The notes: generated by a model from the sequence alone, not told the origin. Positions 39,584 through 48,767 are shown, counted from the first letter of the stretch. The stretch is DNA of 64,000 bases from Methylotuvimicrobium sp. KM2 (GCF_038051925.1 NZ_CP150634.1:1240001-1304000), one strand, 5' to 3'. Translations and numbers: made by a program.

Positions 39584-40402
39584 GTGTTCCGTAAAATAAA
39601 TTTCAAGGTTATCCCTATTGTGAGTACATTTCGAATAATTAAACTTCGTCACGCAGCAATGCTGCTTGCCTGCTTACTATTATCTGCATCGGTCGCCGCG
39701 CAACGAGCCGTCGATCAAGCCTTGCAGGAACAACTTTCCGCGCAGCAACAAGGCGTCCAAGTTCAAAAACGCATCGACAAACTGGACGATCAGACTCAAG
39801 CCATGTTTGACGAATATCGCAATGGAACCGTTCGGCTGGAGGACTTATCGGCCTACGTCGCACAAATGGAGCGATTGGTTGACGATCAAAAAGCCGAAAT
39901 GCATAGAAAAGAAACCCAAATGCGCGATATCGTCGAAATGCAGCAGCAGATCGTGCCGTTTCTGCAGCGCATGATCGACGTGCTGGACGAATTCGTTAGC
40001 CTGGATACGCCTTTTTTGGCCGAAGAGCGCTTGCAACGCCTGCAGCAATTAAAGCAAATGATGCATCGCTCCGACGTCTCGGTGACCGAAAAATATCGGC
40101 GCATCATGGAAGCCTATCGCGTCGAGGCCGAGTATGGGCATAACTTGGAATCGTATCAAGGTACCTTGAACGGCGAAGGCGAGCCGCGCTCGGTCGAATT
40201 TTTACGGCTGGGTCGGGTCGGTTTGTATTATCTGACGCTTAAGGGCGACGAAGGCGGTTTCTGGATGCCGTCGGAACAAAAATGGATAGCGCTCGATGCG
40301 GCGCAACGGGATTCGCTCGAGAAGGCGATTCGCGTTGCAAAAAAACAAACGCCGCCCGATTTGCTGATGCTGCCTGTCGTAGCACCGGAGGTTAAGCCAT
40401 GA
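39584..40402 (+). CDS. DUF3450 periplasmic protein of the TonB2 system
   Basis: First gene of a six-gene unit identical in order to the Vibrio TonB2 cluster. About 250 residues after a signal peptide ending ASVAAQ. Predominantly coiled-coil (EQLSAQQQGVQVQKRIDKLDDQT; MERLVDDQKAEMHRKETQM), then the conserved LRLGRVGLYYLTLKGDEGGFW. The start is uncertain: GTG at 39584 gives a long basic leader, GTG at 39620 (STFRIIKLRHAAMLLACLLL) gives a more usual signal peptide and has AAGG upstream. It overlaps the next gene by ATGA. Confidence 0.82.
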   Translation: MFRKINFKVIPIVSTFRIIKLRHAAMLLACLLLSASVAAQRAVDQALQEQLSAQQQGVQVQKRIDKLDDQTQAMFDEYRNGTVRLEDLSAYVAQMERLVDDQKAEMHRKETQMRDIVEMQQQIVPFLQRMIDVLDEFVSLDTPFLAEERLQRLQQLKQMMHRSDVSVTEKYRRIMEAYRVEAEYGHNLESYQGTLNGEGEPRSVEFLRLGRVGLYYLTLKGDEGGFWMPSEQKWIALDAAQRDSLEKAIRVAKKQTPPDLLMLPVVAPEVKP

Positions 40403-41742
40403 AGAAGTTGAATTGGTTTTTAGTCTTGCTTCTTTTGTGGGCGAATGGCTCGGTTCATGCCGCCTCGACCTTAGACGAGTTGGTGACTAAGGTCCGAAGA
40501 GAGGCTGCCAAGGATATTCGTTTCGATCAAGAACGCGAACGTCGTTTCATTCAGGAGCGCGATCGGCAGCAAGCCAAGCTAAATAAACTGCGTAGCGAAT
40601 TGGCTGTCGCCGATCAAAAGGCGGAGAAACTGCGTAGCTTGTTTCAAGAGAACGAAAACAAGCTGGCCGAGATGGACGGGCAAATCGCTTCTCAAGCCGG
40701 CGAGTTGAACGAATTATTCGCGATGGTGCAGCAAAACGCCGCCGAAATCGGCTCGTTGTTGGACCGTTCGATGATTTCGGCGCAATATCGGGATCGAGGC
40801 GAGTTTCTGAATAAGATCATTCAACGCGAATCGGCGGTGTCGATGGAAACCTTGCAAAGTCTTTGGCTGGTTTTGATCGATGAAATGCATGAAACCGGCA
40901 AGGTCACGCGCTTCACCGGTCCGGTCATTACTTTGGACGGCGAGGAAAAACAGCAAACCGTGACGCGTATCGGTGCGTTCAATGCCGTGTCGGAAGGCAA
41001 GTTTCTACGTTTCTTACCGGACGGGCATAAATTGGTCGAACTCGCCCGGCAGCCCGCGCCGCGACACCAACGCATGGCTTTCGAATTGGAACAAGCCCAG
41101 GAAGGTTGGCGCATGATGGCGGTCGATCCGTCGAAAGGCGCGATTTTAGCCTTGTTGGTGGAATCGCCTGACTTGATCGAACGAATCAATCAGAGCGGTG
41201 CGATCGGTTATTTGATATTGGCGATCGGCGCCGCCGGCTTGTTGATCGTGTTATGGCGCGGTGCGGTTTTGTCGATGGCGTGGCTACGAATCAAAGGCCA
41301 ATTGCTTAAGGAAGAGAATCTCGACAATAATCCGTTGGGCAGGCTCAGAAATAGTATCGTTTCAGTGCAGGCAAGAAGTAGCGAGATTCTAGCTGCGCGT
41401 CTCGATGAGGCGGTCGGTCAGGAAAGCAGTCGCTTGTTTTTCGGTTTGACGGCATTGACGGTATTTGCCGCGGTTACACCGTTGATGGGTTTGCTCGGCA
41501 CCGTGATCGGTATGATCGAGACTTTCCAGTCGATTTCGCTGTTCGGCACAGGCGATCCGAAATTGATGGCCGGCGGCATTTCTTATGCCTTAGTAACGAC
41601 GCAGCTCGGCTTGGCCGTCGCGATTCCGTTATTGTTGCTGCAAAGTTTCTTGCATGCCCAGGCCAATCGTATCGTCGAAATTCTCGATCAACAAAGTACC
41701 CGGTTGTTCGAACAATACGAGCAACCGGCAACCGAGCTTTAA
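40399..41742 (+). CDS. TtpC-like MotA/TolQ/ExbB proton-channel family protein
   Basis: 447 residues: signal peptide (MKKLNWFLVLLLLWANGSVHA), a long periplasmic coiled-coil region (about 25-150), a globular part, and a C-terminal three-helix ExbB/MotA domain with ALTVFAAVTPLMGLLGTVIGMIETFQSI and the AGGISYALVTTQLGLAVAIP stretch. This architecture is that of TtpC, which in Vibrio TonB2 systems works with ExbB2-ExbD2. Overlaps DUF3450 by 4 bases; exbB starts 5 bases after its stop. Confidence 0.9.
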   Translation: MKKLNWFLVLLLLWANGSVHAASTLDELVTKVRREAAKDIRFDQERERRFIQERDRQQAKLNKLRSELAVADQKAEKLRSLFQENENKLAEMDGQIASQAGELNELFAMVQQNAAEIGSLLDRSMISAQYRDRGEFLNKIIQRESAVSMETLQSLWLVLIDEMHETGKVTRFTGPVITLDGEEKQQTVTRIGAFNAVSEGKFLRFLPDGHKLVELARQPAPRHQRMAFELEQAQEGWRMMAVDPSKGAILALLVESPDLIERINQSGAIGYLILAIGAAGLLIVLWRGAVLSMAWLRIKGQLLKEENLDNNPLGRLRNSIVSVQARSSEILAARLDEAVGQESSRLFFGLTALTVFAAVTPLMGLLGTVIGMIETFQSISLFGTGDPKLMAGGISYALVTTQLGLAVAIPLLLLQSFLHAQANRIVEILDQQSTRLFEQYEQPATEL

Positions 41743-41747
41743 ACACT

Positions 41748-42248
41748 ATGGAAAAGGTGCTGAGTTTTTTCGATCAGGGCGGCGGTTTGCTTTGGGCGAT
41801 TCTTGTGGTATCGGTGTTGATGTGGACGTTGATATTAGAACGGTACTGGTTTTTTTATTTTCAATTGCCGCGTTTGCAGGCCGAATTATTGGATTATTGG
41901 CGCAATCGTTCGGCCTCAAGGCATTTTTGCCAGCAACGCTTGAAGGAAGGTTTGGCTTCGCAATTTTTTTCGCAAGTGTTGCGCGGACTCAAGACGGTTG
42001 ACATCTTGACGCAAATTTTGCCGTTGCTAGGGCTGCTTGGGACCGTGTCGGGGATGATCAAAGTTTTCGAAGTAATCAATGCGTTCGGCGCCGGTAATGC
42101 GCGCGGCATGGCCGCAGGCATATCGGAAGCGCTGATCACGACGATGGCTGGCTTGATCACGGCCTTGTCGGGCTTGTTCTTCGCCGCCAATCTTGAATCC
42201 CGCGCCAGACGAGCGCGCGAGAAATTTACTTCGCAATTAACCGAATGA
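41748..42248 (+). CDS. exbB: ExbB-like proton channel subunit (TonB2 system)
   Basis: 166 residues, shorter than the classical ExbB. One helix near residues 12-32, then the paired helices with ILPLLGLLGTVSGMIKVFEVI and ISEALITTMAGLITALSGLFFAA. Forms the proton-driven inner-membrane motor with ExbD. Lies in the operon between the TtpC-like gene and exbD. Confidence 0.93.
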   Translation: MEKVLSFFDQGGGLLWAILVVSVLMWTLILERYWFFYFQLPRLQAELLDYWRNRSASRHFCQQRLKEGLASQFFSQVLRGLKTVDILTQILPLLGLLGTVSGMIKVFEVINAFGAGNARGMAAGISEALITTMAGLITALSGLFFAANLESRARRAREKFTSQLTE

Positions 42249-42261
42249 TGAGATTACGCTA

Positions 42262-42669
42262 ATGCAACGTCAACATACTCGCCCGCCGAGTTTCGGAGCC
42301 GGACTCAATGTGACGCCGTTGATCGATATGGTATTCATTCTATTGATTTTTTTTGCGGTCAATTCGTCGTTCGTCAAGGAAACCGGCGTCGAAGTCGACC
42401 GCCCGACGGCGCAGACCGCCGAACGCCAGGATCAGGCCGGCATTTTGATTGCCGTAACCAAAGACGGCGAAGTCTGGATCGAACAACAACAAGTCGATGT
42501 TCGCGTGGTGCGAGGTCATGTTGAACGCTTGCACGCCGAAGCGCCGGAGGCCTCGGCTCTGATTTTGGCCGATAAACGTTCCGAAACCGGACTCGTCATG
42601 CAAGTGTTGGATCAGGCCAGGCTAGCCGGAATAGCTCGCGTCGCGGTGGCAGCGACCGAAGAGTTATGA
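42262..42669 (+). CDS. exbD: ExbD-like subunit (TonB2 system)
   Basis: 135 residues; one N-terminal helix with the essential Asp (NVTPLIDMVFILLIFFAVNS) and a periplasmic ExbD/TolR domain (VDVRVVRGHVERLHAEAPEASALILADKRSETGLVMQVLDQARLAGI). Its stop overlaps the tonB start as ATGA. Confidence 0.95.
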   Translation: MQRQHTRPPSFGAGLNVTPLIDMVFILLIFFAVNSSFVKETGVEVDRPTAQTAERQDQAGILIAVTKDGEVWIEQQQVDVRVVRGHVERLHAEAPEASALILADKRSETGLVMQVLDQARLAGIARVAVAATEEL

Positions 42670-43379
42670 GACTGACGCTGACCTTCACGGCTGCATCGGC
42701 GATTAACTTGCTGCTGTTTTGGGTAATGATCCAATTGGTTACCGCCGAACAGGATAAGCAATGGATTCGAACCACTGATTCGGGGTTTTTCGACTTTATC
42801 CGGCAAAGGCCGGAGCCGGAGGCGATTTCGCGTTCGCCGAGAAAAACGCCGCCGAAACCAGAGCCGCAAAAAACGGAAACCTTCTCCGAGCAGATGCCGC
42901 AGCAACGCTCTCCGGCTGCCGATTTGCGGGCCTTACCCTTGCAAGTACCGGCTTTGAGAGTCGATGTGCCGGCAAATCCTCGGATGAATGTCAGGGGCCC
43001 ATCTTTGCCGGACGTGATCAGCGGCGGGCAAAGCAAATCAGGAAAACTTGGAAGCATTCCGGGAACCGGGCGCGGTTCCGCTCCGGCTGCACCGTCTTTC
43101 ATCATGGCCGATGAATTGACGGCAATATCGCGTATTCAACCTAACTATCCTGATCGATTACGCTTTCGCCGGGTCGAGGGCGAAGTGCTCATTGAATTTA
43201 CGGTAACGACCGAAGGGACCGTGACCGATCCGGTCATAATCAACAGTAAGCCTTCCGGTGCTTTCGATCGTTCGGCATTGCGTGCCGTACGCCGCTGGCG
43301 TTTTCAGCCGCGTCGCGACGAACAAGGGAATCCGGTTCCGGTGCGCGCTCGGCAAGTTTTTGCATTTACGTTGAATTAA
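42666..43379 (+). CDS. tonB: TonB2-type energy transducer
   Basis: 237 residues. N-terminal helix (about 5-28), a short Pro-rich spacer (RQRPEPEAISRSPRKTPPKPEPQ), and a TonB C-terminal domain with ISRIQPNYPDRLRFRRVEGEVLIEFTV and FDRSALRAVRRWRFQPRR, the YP motif included. The short spacer is typical of TonB2 rather than TonB1. Couples the motor to receptors, presumably including those at 36.8 and 53 kb. Confidence 0.94.
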   Translation: MRLTLTFTAASAINLLLFWVMIQLVTAEQDKQWIRTTDSGFFDFIRQRPEPEAISRSPRKTPPKPEPQKTETFSEQMPQQRSPAADLRALPLQVPALRVDVPANPRMNVRGPSLPDVISGGQSKSGKLGSIPGTGRGSAPAAPSFIMADELTAISRIQPNYPDRLRFRRVEGEVLIEFTVTTEGTVTDPVIINSKPSGAFDRSALRAVRRWRFQPRRDEQGNPVPVRARQVFAFTLN

Positions 43380-44635
43380 TGAATAAACAAACTTATTTTC
43401 GATTGTTTAGGACCGCTTTTTTAGTAGGGTTGACTCTGTTTGGCGCACTGACGGTTCACGCACAGGAAAAAGCTGTTAGCGAAGAGACTTTCAAGGTCCT
43501 CAAAGAAGCCGATGCGGCATTACGGAAAGGCCAATCCGAGCAAGCCTTGCGTCAGTTGAGAGCAATCCAAAGCAAGACTGTCGACAAGCCCTACGATCAT
43601 GCGGTCGTTCAGCAATATATGGCTTATGCCTATTCCGGAGTAAACGATTTTCGCGGTGCTCGGCAAGCCGCTAACGCGGCTCTAAACAGTAAAATACTCG
43701 ACGCCGATGCCGAACATGGATTGCGTAACATTGCCGGTCAAGCGGCTTTTCATTTGGAGGACTATCGAGAGAGCGTGACGCATTTGGATCGATGGTTGCA
43801 AAGAGAGCCGAAAGCCGATGCGGATAGTTATTATATGGTGGCCTATGCCGCCTATCGTGCGAACATGTCCCGTTCGGCAATCCGTCATTTGGAAAGAGCC
43901 GTGGCGCTAAAAAAATCGGCGCCTGCCGAATGGATTCAATTATTGTTGTCCCTTTATGTCGAAAGCAAAGGCTATTCGAAAGCCGAGCCGCTCGTTAAGC
44001 GCTTGATCGCCGACTCGCCCAATAAACGCGAATGGTGGCGTTATCTAAGCGGTCTTTACGCCCAACAAAATCGCCATGACCGGGCGATATCCACAATGAT
44101 GCTGGCTTATTATATCGGTGAAGTCCGGCAAGAAGACGTTTTGAATTTAGTGAAATTCCATGCGCAACAAGGTTATCCGTCCAAGGCGGCCCGATTGCTG
44201 GAAAGAGAGATCGAGAATAAACGGGTTTCTCGCAATTATGAAAACTTGAAGCTGTTGTTTGGTTGCTGGCAATTGGCGCGAGAACACGATAAAGCTCGAC
44301 GGGTTTTGACCGAGGCGGCGTCGATTTCTCTTAACGGCGAGGATTATATGTTGTCCGGACGTATTGCAATGCAACGTGGCGATTGGGCGTTGGCCAAACA
44401 GGCGTTTCAAAAAAGCTTGCGCAAAGGCGGCTTGAAGCGCAAGGCGCATGCGCGCTTATGGCTTGGTATCGCGGCCCTCAAGTCTCAAGATGAAACGCTA
44501 GCTCGTGAGTCGTTGGAGGCGGTGCTGAATGTAGCCGATGTTAAGCAAGAAGCGGCGTATTGGTTAAAGCGTATGGAGCGCGGAGAAAAACGGCATAAAC
44601 ATCATGGGCGGGGAGAGGGGTTGGGGGAGTCTTGA
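43379..44635 (+). CDS. TPR-repeat protein of the TonB2 system
   Basis: 418 residues; signal peptide (about 1-29, ending VHAQ) and many helical TPR units (for example DAALRKGQSEQALRQLRAIQ, YSGVNDFRGARQAANAALN, LSGRIAMQRGDWALAKQAF). Vibrio TonB2 clusters end with such a TPR gene, proposed to stabilise the complex. It starts in the tonB stop region (TAATG overlap) and is followed directly by a heptamer array. Confidence 0.88.
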   Translation: MNKQTYFRLFRTAFLVGLTLFGALTVHAQEKAVSEETFKVLKEADAALRKGQSEQALRQLRAIQSKTVDKPYDHAVVQQYMAYAYSGVNDFRGARQAANAALNSKILDADAEHGLRNIAGQAAFHLEDYRESVTHLDRWLQREPKADADSYYMVAYAAYRANMSRSAIRHLERAVALKKSAPAEWIQLLLSLYVESKGYSKAEPLVKRLIADSPNKREWWRYLSGLYAQQNRHDRAISTMMLAYYIGEVRQEDVLNLVKFHAQQGYPSKAARLLEREIENKRVSRNYENLKLLFGCWQLAREHDKARRVLTEAASISLNGEDYMLSGRIAMQRGDWALAKQAFQKSLRKGGLKRKAHARLWLGIAALKSQDETLARESLEAVLNVADVKQEAAYWLKRMERGEKRHKHHGRGEGLGES

Positions 44636-44640
44636 ATTAG

Positions 44641-44751
44641 GGGAAAGAGGAAAGGGGAAAGAGGAAAGAGGAAAGAGGAAAGAGGAAAGAGGAAAGAGGA
44701 AAGAGGAAAGAGGAAAGAGGAAAGAGGAAAGAGGAAAGAGGAAAGAGGAAA
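44641..44751. repeat. Heptanucleotide tandem array (GGAAAGA)n
   Basis: About 15-16 tandem units, nearly perfect, starting six bases after the TPR gene stop. Same phase length and A-rich core as the arrays at 18.1 and 62.8 kb, with AGAGG in place of AGGTG. No terminator is visible between the TPR gene and the convergent permease gene. Confidence 0.95.
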
Positions 44752-44805
44752 TTAGCGCTTGACAAATGGATTAAATGCCGCATCAGTTCACCGTTCACCG
44801 CTTAG

Positions 44806-46062
44806 CTAAGTTCTGACAACCAAACCGCTGCCCAGCGAATTGCGATACGCTGAAACCGACGGTAGCAGTGCCAGGACAAAGGAGACCGCTAAAATTCCAA
44901 GTAAATATTGGAATGTAAGCGGCGTAAACGGATTGATGCCGATAAACAGGCCGTATTGTTCGCTGAGTTCCGTACGCGCAGTCAATAGAGCAATACAAAG
45001 GGCCGTACTGCCGACTAGGATTCCGGTTACTGTGACAACCAAGGCTTCGATTTCGATTAAGAAAAACAATGATCCGGCATGCGCGCCGATTGCGCGTAAC
45101 ACAGCCATTTCGCGTTCTCGTTCTTTCATCGAGGCCAACAGCATCGTCGACAGTCCCATAAGCGTTGCAAACAACACCAGTATCGAAATCAATTGCAGAA
45201 TGTTTTCGAGCGTGCCTACCATTTGCCACAGTTCCATCAGCGTGATGCCCGGCATGATGCCGACTAAGGCCTCGTCTCTGTAGTTATTGATTTCCCGTTG
45301 CAGCGAAAACAATGAGATTTTCGATTTTAAACCGACCATGAAGGCGGTTATCGATTTCGGAGTTAAATTATGTTTGAGCGCGTCTTCGGCGCCAATCGAG
45401 CGGCCCGGTATGCGCACGCCGCCTTGCCAATCGATATGTATCGCTTCGATGCCCGCTAGGCTAACATAAACCGCTTGGTCGACCGGCGTCCCGGTCGGAG
45501 CGAGAATGCCGGTTACTATAAACGGTTTGTCGTCGTGTTTGCTGAAACCGACTTTAGCGATGCCGTGCGCCAGCGTTATCGATTGGCCGGGTTGGTAGTC
45601 TAGCGTTTTGGCGACTTGTGCGCCGACTACCGCTTCGTAGACGCCATCGAAGGCGCGGCCCGATTTAAATGCCAGGTTTTGCTTTTGCCCATAATGAAAA
45701 TGCTCGAAAAAATCCCGGCTGGTACCTACCACGCGGTAGCCTTTATGCGAGTCGCCGAGCGAAATCGGAATGCTCCAGGCTACTTCGGGTTTTTGCGAGA
45801 ATTCCCGGTAGCTTTGCCAAGAGATATTGTTCGAAGCATTGCCGATATGAAATACCGAATAAAGCAGCAAGTTCAAAGGGCCGGTGCGGGCGCCGACGAT
45901 CAGATCCACGCCCGAGACCGTTTTACTGAAGCTGTTCTTGGCCTCGCTACGAATATGTTCGACGCCCAGCAATAGAAAAACGCCGACCGCAATCGATAAC
46001 ACGGTCAGCGTTACGGTAAGTTTTCGGTTCCAAAGGCTGGCAATGGCCAGTTTTAACATCAT
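44806..46062 (-). CDS. FtsX/MacB-like ABC permease of a Zrg-like zinc system
   Basis: 418 residues; N-terminal helix (SLWNRKLTVTLTVLSIAVGVFLLLG), a large MacB-type periplasmic domain and three C-terminal helices (ILQLISILVLFATLMGLSTMLLA; ALVVTVTGILVGSTALCIALL; LLGILAVSFVLALLPSVSAYR). Overlaps the ATPase gene by ATGA. Vibrio zrgABCDE joins such a permease, an ATPase, a DUF2796 protein and a DUF3299 protein as a Zur-regulated zinc system, the same set as here; transport direction in this organism is inferred only. Confidence 0.85.
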   Translation of the reverse strand: MMLKLAIASLWNRKLTVTLTVLSIAVGVFLLLGVEHIRSEAKNSFSKTVSGVDLIVGARTGPLNLLLYSVFHIGNASNNISWQSYREFSQKPEVAWSIPISLGDSHKGYRVVGTSRDFFEHFHYGQKQNLAFKSGRAFDGVYEAVVGAQVAKTLDYQPGQSITLAHGIAKVGFSKHDDKPFIVTGILAPTGTPVDQAVYVSLAGIEAIHIDWQGGVRIPGRSIGAEDALKHNLTPKSITAFMVGLKSKISLFSLQREINNYRDEALVGIMPGITLMELWQMVGTLENILQLISILVLFATLMGLSTMLLASMKEREREMAVLRAIGAHAGSLFFLIEIEALVVTVTGILVGSTALCIALLTARTELSEQYGLFIGINPFTPLTFQYLLGILAVSFVLALLPSVSAYRNSLGSGLVVRT

Positions 46063-46748
46063 GCTTTCGATTCTCCGGCTTGCATCAGATCATGTATGCT
46101 GATGACTTGGTCGAAATAGTGCCCCAGCGATTTATCATGACTGACAAAAATAACCGTGGTTCGATTCAGGGCGGCCGACTCGAGTAAAACGCGCATGAAT
46201 TCATCGCGCGTATCGCTGTCCAAAGAAGAAGTCGGTTCGTCCGCGATAATCAATTCAGGATGGTTGATCAAGGCTCTAGCAACGGCGACGCGCTGCTGTT
46301 GGCCGACACTCAATTGACCGGCTTTGCGGGTAAGAATGGATCGATCGAGGCCCAAGCGTTGGGTCAATACGCCGACATCATTAAGATTAGCGTCATGGCG
46401 TTTGCCGAACTTGACGGCTAGATTAATGTTTGCCTCAACAGAAAGATAGGGCAATAGATTAAACTGCTGAAAAATAACGCCGATATGGCGGGCACGGAAG
46501 CGATCTCGGGCCATGCCGCCGATTTTCGTTAAGTCGGTACCGAGTATTTTGATTTGCCCGCTTGCCGGCACGAGTATGCCGCTGATCAAGCTCAGTAAGG
46601 TCGATTTGCCGGAGCCGGATGCGCCGTGTAAAAAGATACGCCGGCCCGGTTCGACTCGCCACTCGGTAATCTTCAATACCGGCGCATGACGTTTATGCCA
46701 ACTGAAAGAGACGTTTTGTAGATCGAGTGCATAGTCGAAATCTGTCAT
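46059..46748 (-). CDS. ABC ATPase, LolD/MacB-type, of the Zrg-like system
   Basis: 229 residues with Walker A HGASGSGKSTL, Q-loop FQQFNLLPYLSVEANI, signature LSVGQQQRVAVARAL, Walker B LIIADEPTSSLD and switch His in VSHDKSLGHYF. Typical partner of FtsX-like permeases. Its start faces the DUF3299 gene across a 65-base divergent region holding a Zur-like palindrome. Confidence 0.92.
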   Translation of the reverse strand: MTDFDYALDLQNVSFSWHKRHAPVLKITEWRVEPGRRIFLHGASGSGKSTLLSLISGILVPASGQIKILGTDLTKIGGMARDRFRARHIGVIFQQFNLLPYLSVEANINLAVKFGKRHDANLNDVGVLTQRLGLDRSILTRKAGQLSVGQQQRVAVARALINHPELIIADEPTSSLDSDTRDEFMRVLLESAALNRTTVIFVSHDKSLGHYFDQVISIHDLMQAGESKA

Positions 46749-46769
46749 GCGGGTGCGAGAGTGTATTGC

Positions 46770-46791
46770 TAAAAGCTATAATGTTACACGA
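46770..46791. promoter_or_regulatory. Zur-box-like palindrome in the divergent zrg promoter region
   Basis: AAAAGCTATAATGTTACACG shares TATAATGTNAC with the stronger candidate box at 48716-48736. It lies between the minus-strand ATPase start (46748) and the plus-strand DUF3299 start (46814), so it could govern both. Confidence 0.55.
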
Positions 46792-46813
46792 AATCACTAT
46801 AGGTTACTTTCTA

Positions 46814-47395
46814 ATGAAAATAGTTCATACCTTGTTAAAACTCATCTTGTGCTTGGCGTTGGCGATGCCGGTTTTGTTAGTGTCGGCGGATAGTTATAAG
46901 ACCCTTGAATGGACCGACTTGATGCCGCAAAGCGATTTGGATGCTCTAATGAACGGACCGGAGATCACGCACGACACGCCGGAAATCCCGCTCGATTCGC
47001 AGATTTCGAATCAAGTGCGTCAAGCCATCGAACAGGCGGCGGACAGTGCCTATCAAAAGGCTTTGGTTTCGACCGACGTGAGGCCGGAATTAAACGAAAC
47101 TAAAGTTCGAATTCCGGGTTTTATGGTGCCTTTGGAGTTTGACGACACACAGCAGGTTACCGAATTTTTCGTGGTCCCGTATTTCGGGGCTTGTATCCAT
47201 GTTCCGCCGCCGCCGCCCAATCAGTTGATTCATGTCGTTTATCCTAAAGGCTTTAAATTGCAAGATCTTTATATGCCTTTTTGGTTTCAAGGCGTATTGA
47301 GGACCGAATTATTCAGCAAGGATGTTGGTACCGGCAAGGCTATATCGGCCTATTCGATGCAAGTCGCAACGATCGATGAGTATGAAGAAGAGTAG
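46814..47395 (+). CDS. DUF3299 periplasmic protein (Zrg-like)
   Basis: 193 residues from the ATG at 46814, which directly begins a signal peptide (MKIVHTLLKLILCLALAMPV, cleaved near VSA). Conserved DUF3299 core: VRIPGFMVPLEFDDTQQ, then FFVVPYFGACIHVPPPPPNQ and the C-terminal FWFQGVLRTELFSKDVGTG. The ACIH segment offers Cys/His for metal. Divergent from the ATPase and convergent with DUF2796 at 3 bases. Confidence 0.88.
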   Translation: MKIVHTLLKLILCLALAMPVLLVSADSYKTLEWTDLMPQSDLDALMNGPEITHDTPEIPLDSQISNQVRQAIEQAADSAYQKALVSTDVRPELNETKVRIPGFMVPLEFDDTQQVTEFFVVPYFGACIHVPPPPPNQLIHVVYPKGFKLQDLYMPFWFQGVLRTELFSKDVGTGKAISAYSMQVATIDEYEEE

Positions 47396-47398
47396 GCT

Positions 47399-47944
47399 TT
47401 ATTCGATCGAAAAAATCGTCGATTGATTATTCAAGAGTGCCGTGCCTTGCCCTTTGCTACCGACCCAGCGGACTCGAATGGCTTCGAATCCGGGAAAACG
47501 GTCGAATAGTTGAGTGCGGACAGAGCCGATGGCCGATGCGTTTTGGCACGATAGAGTATAAACCGCATGAAATTCGGAATGTTCTTCCTGTTCGCCGTGT
47601 TCCGTTCCTTCTTGATCGTCATCGTCGAATGGTCCCCGGACATGCGTTTCGGTTGCGCGGCATTTGCCTTTTTCGAACGATGCAGTGATGTCGACGTCAT
47701 TCAATAACGCCAAAGCATTTTGCAATTCGAGTTGCTGCGCATCGTTCCGAGGTTTGTGCTCAAAGCCGATCAGATTAATCGCCGGAGATTCGAACTCGAT
47801 TAGAACGGTATCGTTCTCGATGACAATATTCAGTTCGGCGACGCCATGAATATGGGCATCATGATGGCGTTTTTCAGCCAAAGTTGGAGCGGAAAATAGG
47901 CAAAGCGACAGGAATAGGATTAAGAAACGGTTTTTCATAGTCAA
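47399..47944 (-). CDS. DUF2796 zinc-binding periplasmic protein (ZrgA-like)
   Basis: 181 residues: signal peptide (to TLAE), then a His motif KRHHDAHIHGVAELN that is the DUF2796 hallmark, EFESPAINLIGFEHKP, and an acidic/His stretch (DDDDQEGTEHGEQEEHSEFHAVY) suited to zinc binding. ZrgA of Vibrio has this domain. A Zur-like site lies about 70 bases upstream. Confidence 0.88.
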   Translation of the reverse strand: MTMKNRFLILFLSLCLFSAPTLAEKRHHDAHIHGVAELNIVIENDTVLIEFESPAINLIGFEHKPRNDAQQLELQNALALLNDVDITASFEKGKCRATETHVRGPFDDDDQEGTEHGEQEEHSEFHAVYTLSCQNASAIGSVRTQLFDRFPGFEAIRVRWVGSKGQGTALLNNQSTIFSIE

Positions 47945-48008
47945 TACTGCTTTGAGATAAACGAAATGATTTAAGCGGATACGCGCCTGGCTTGGCTTAA
48001 CTCTAGGA

Positions 48009-48030
48009 GGTTATGTTATATCATGCGTGT
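48009..48030. promoter_or_regulatory. Zur-box-like site upstream of the DUF2796 gene
   Basis: GGTTATGTTATATCATGCG has an ATGTTATA half-site and a degenerate second half. About 65-85 bases before the start at 47944. Weaker than the sites at 48.7 kb. Confidence 0.45.
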
Positions 48031-48145
48031 TGCTAAGCAATCAATTAACGACAAGCGGGATCAAAAATGCAGCTAAGAACGGATAGGAGTAAATCAAACG
48101 AATAACGCGGTGGCATTACTTGCGTTCGGAAAAAACAGGAGCTTT

Positions 48146-48176
48146 CAAAAAGTCAAGTCGTTTAGCTGACTTTTTG
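48146..48176. terminator. Perfect hairpin with A/T-run arms
   Basis: Arms CAAAAAGTCA and TGACTTTTTG around an 11-base loop, in the gap between the cold-shock gene and the DUF2796 leader. May terminate transcription in either direction; the T-run is part of the stem. The rest of 47945-48245 shows no gene. Confidence 0.5.
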
Positions 48177-48245
48177 TCGCGAACAAAATGTGTCACGAAG
48201 CTCATTTAAAAGACTATGACAAAGATTTTATCAATCGTTCGATAC

Positions 48246-48277
48246 AAAAACGCCCGTTAGAAACGGGCGTTTTTTTA
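48246..48277 (-). terminator. Terminator of the cold-shock gene
   Basis: Arms AAAAACGCCCGTT and AACGGGCGTTTTT around AGA. Immediately downstream of the minus-strand csp gene at 48285. Confidence 0.9.
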
Positions 48278-48284
48278 ATCGGAC

Positions 48285-48494
48285 TTAAGCAGGTGTTACG
48301 TTCTCTGCTTGAGGGCCTTTTTGACCTTGGCTCACTTCCATCGTGACCTTTTGGCCTTCACGCAAAGTTTTCCGGCCGGTGCCGTTAATTGCGCTGTGGT
48401 GAACGAAGACATCTTTGCCGCCTTCTTGTTCAATAAATCCAAAACCTTTTTCATCATTGAACCACTTAACGGTACCTGTAACTAACTCGGACAT
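48285..48494 (-). CDS. Cold-shock domain protein, CspA family
   Basis: 69 residues with RNP1 KGFGFIEQ and RNP2-like VFVHHSAI; starts [22 protein letters not shown] chaperone. A ribosome site (AGAG) precedes. A second paralogue is at 60068-60271. Confidence 0.96.
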   Translation of the reverse strand: MSELVTGTVKWFNDEKGFGFIEQEGGKDVFVHHSAINGTGRKTLREGQKVTMEVSQGQKGPQAENVTPA

Positions 48495-48715
48495 AACACT
48501 CTCTTTTACTTGTAATGTGCCATACCAGGATGGCGTTGAAATAAACGGCTCTTATAATATAGCCGGCTTATCAGGAAAGCAATTTAAATTTCAGTCTTCG
48601 TCACAAATTATTATTAACTCTACTATTGGGTTAAGCAGTCAACGTGCAGGAATCGGTTGGAATTCGAAGTGCGAACGGTATGAATGAAGAAAAGGAGGGA
48701 TGGCTTGCAATTTTA

Positions 48716-48767
48716 AAAGTTACATTATAACATTTCATTAGCGATCGGATATTACTGTAACATTTTC
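48716..48767 (+). promoter_or_regulatory. Two tandem Zur-box-like palindromes upstream of the His-rich secreted protein
   Basis: Box 1 (48716-48736): AAGTTACATTATAACATTTC, close to the gammaproteobacterial Zur palindrome GAAATGTTATAnTATAACATTTC. Box 2 (48747-48767): GGATATTACTGTAACATTTT, with the same TGTAACATTTT half. They end about 30 bases before the ATG at 48799, a position that would overlap the promoter. Confidence 0.72.
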
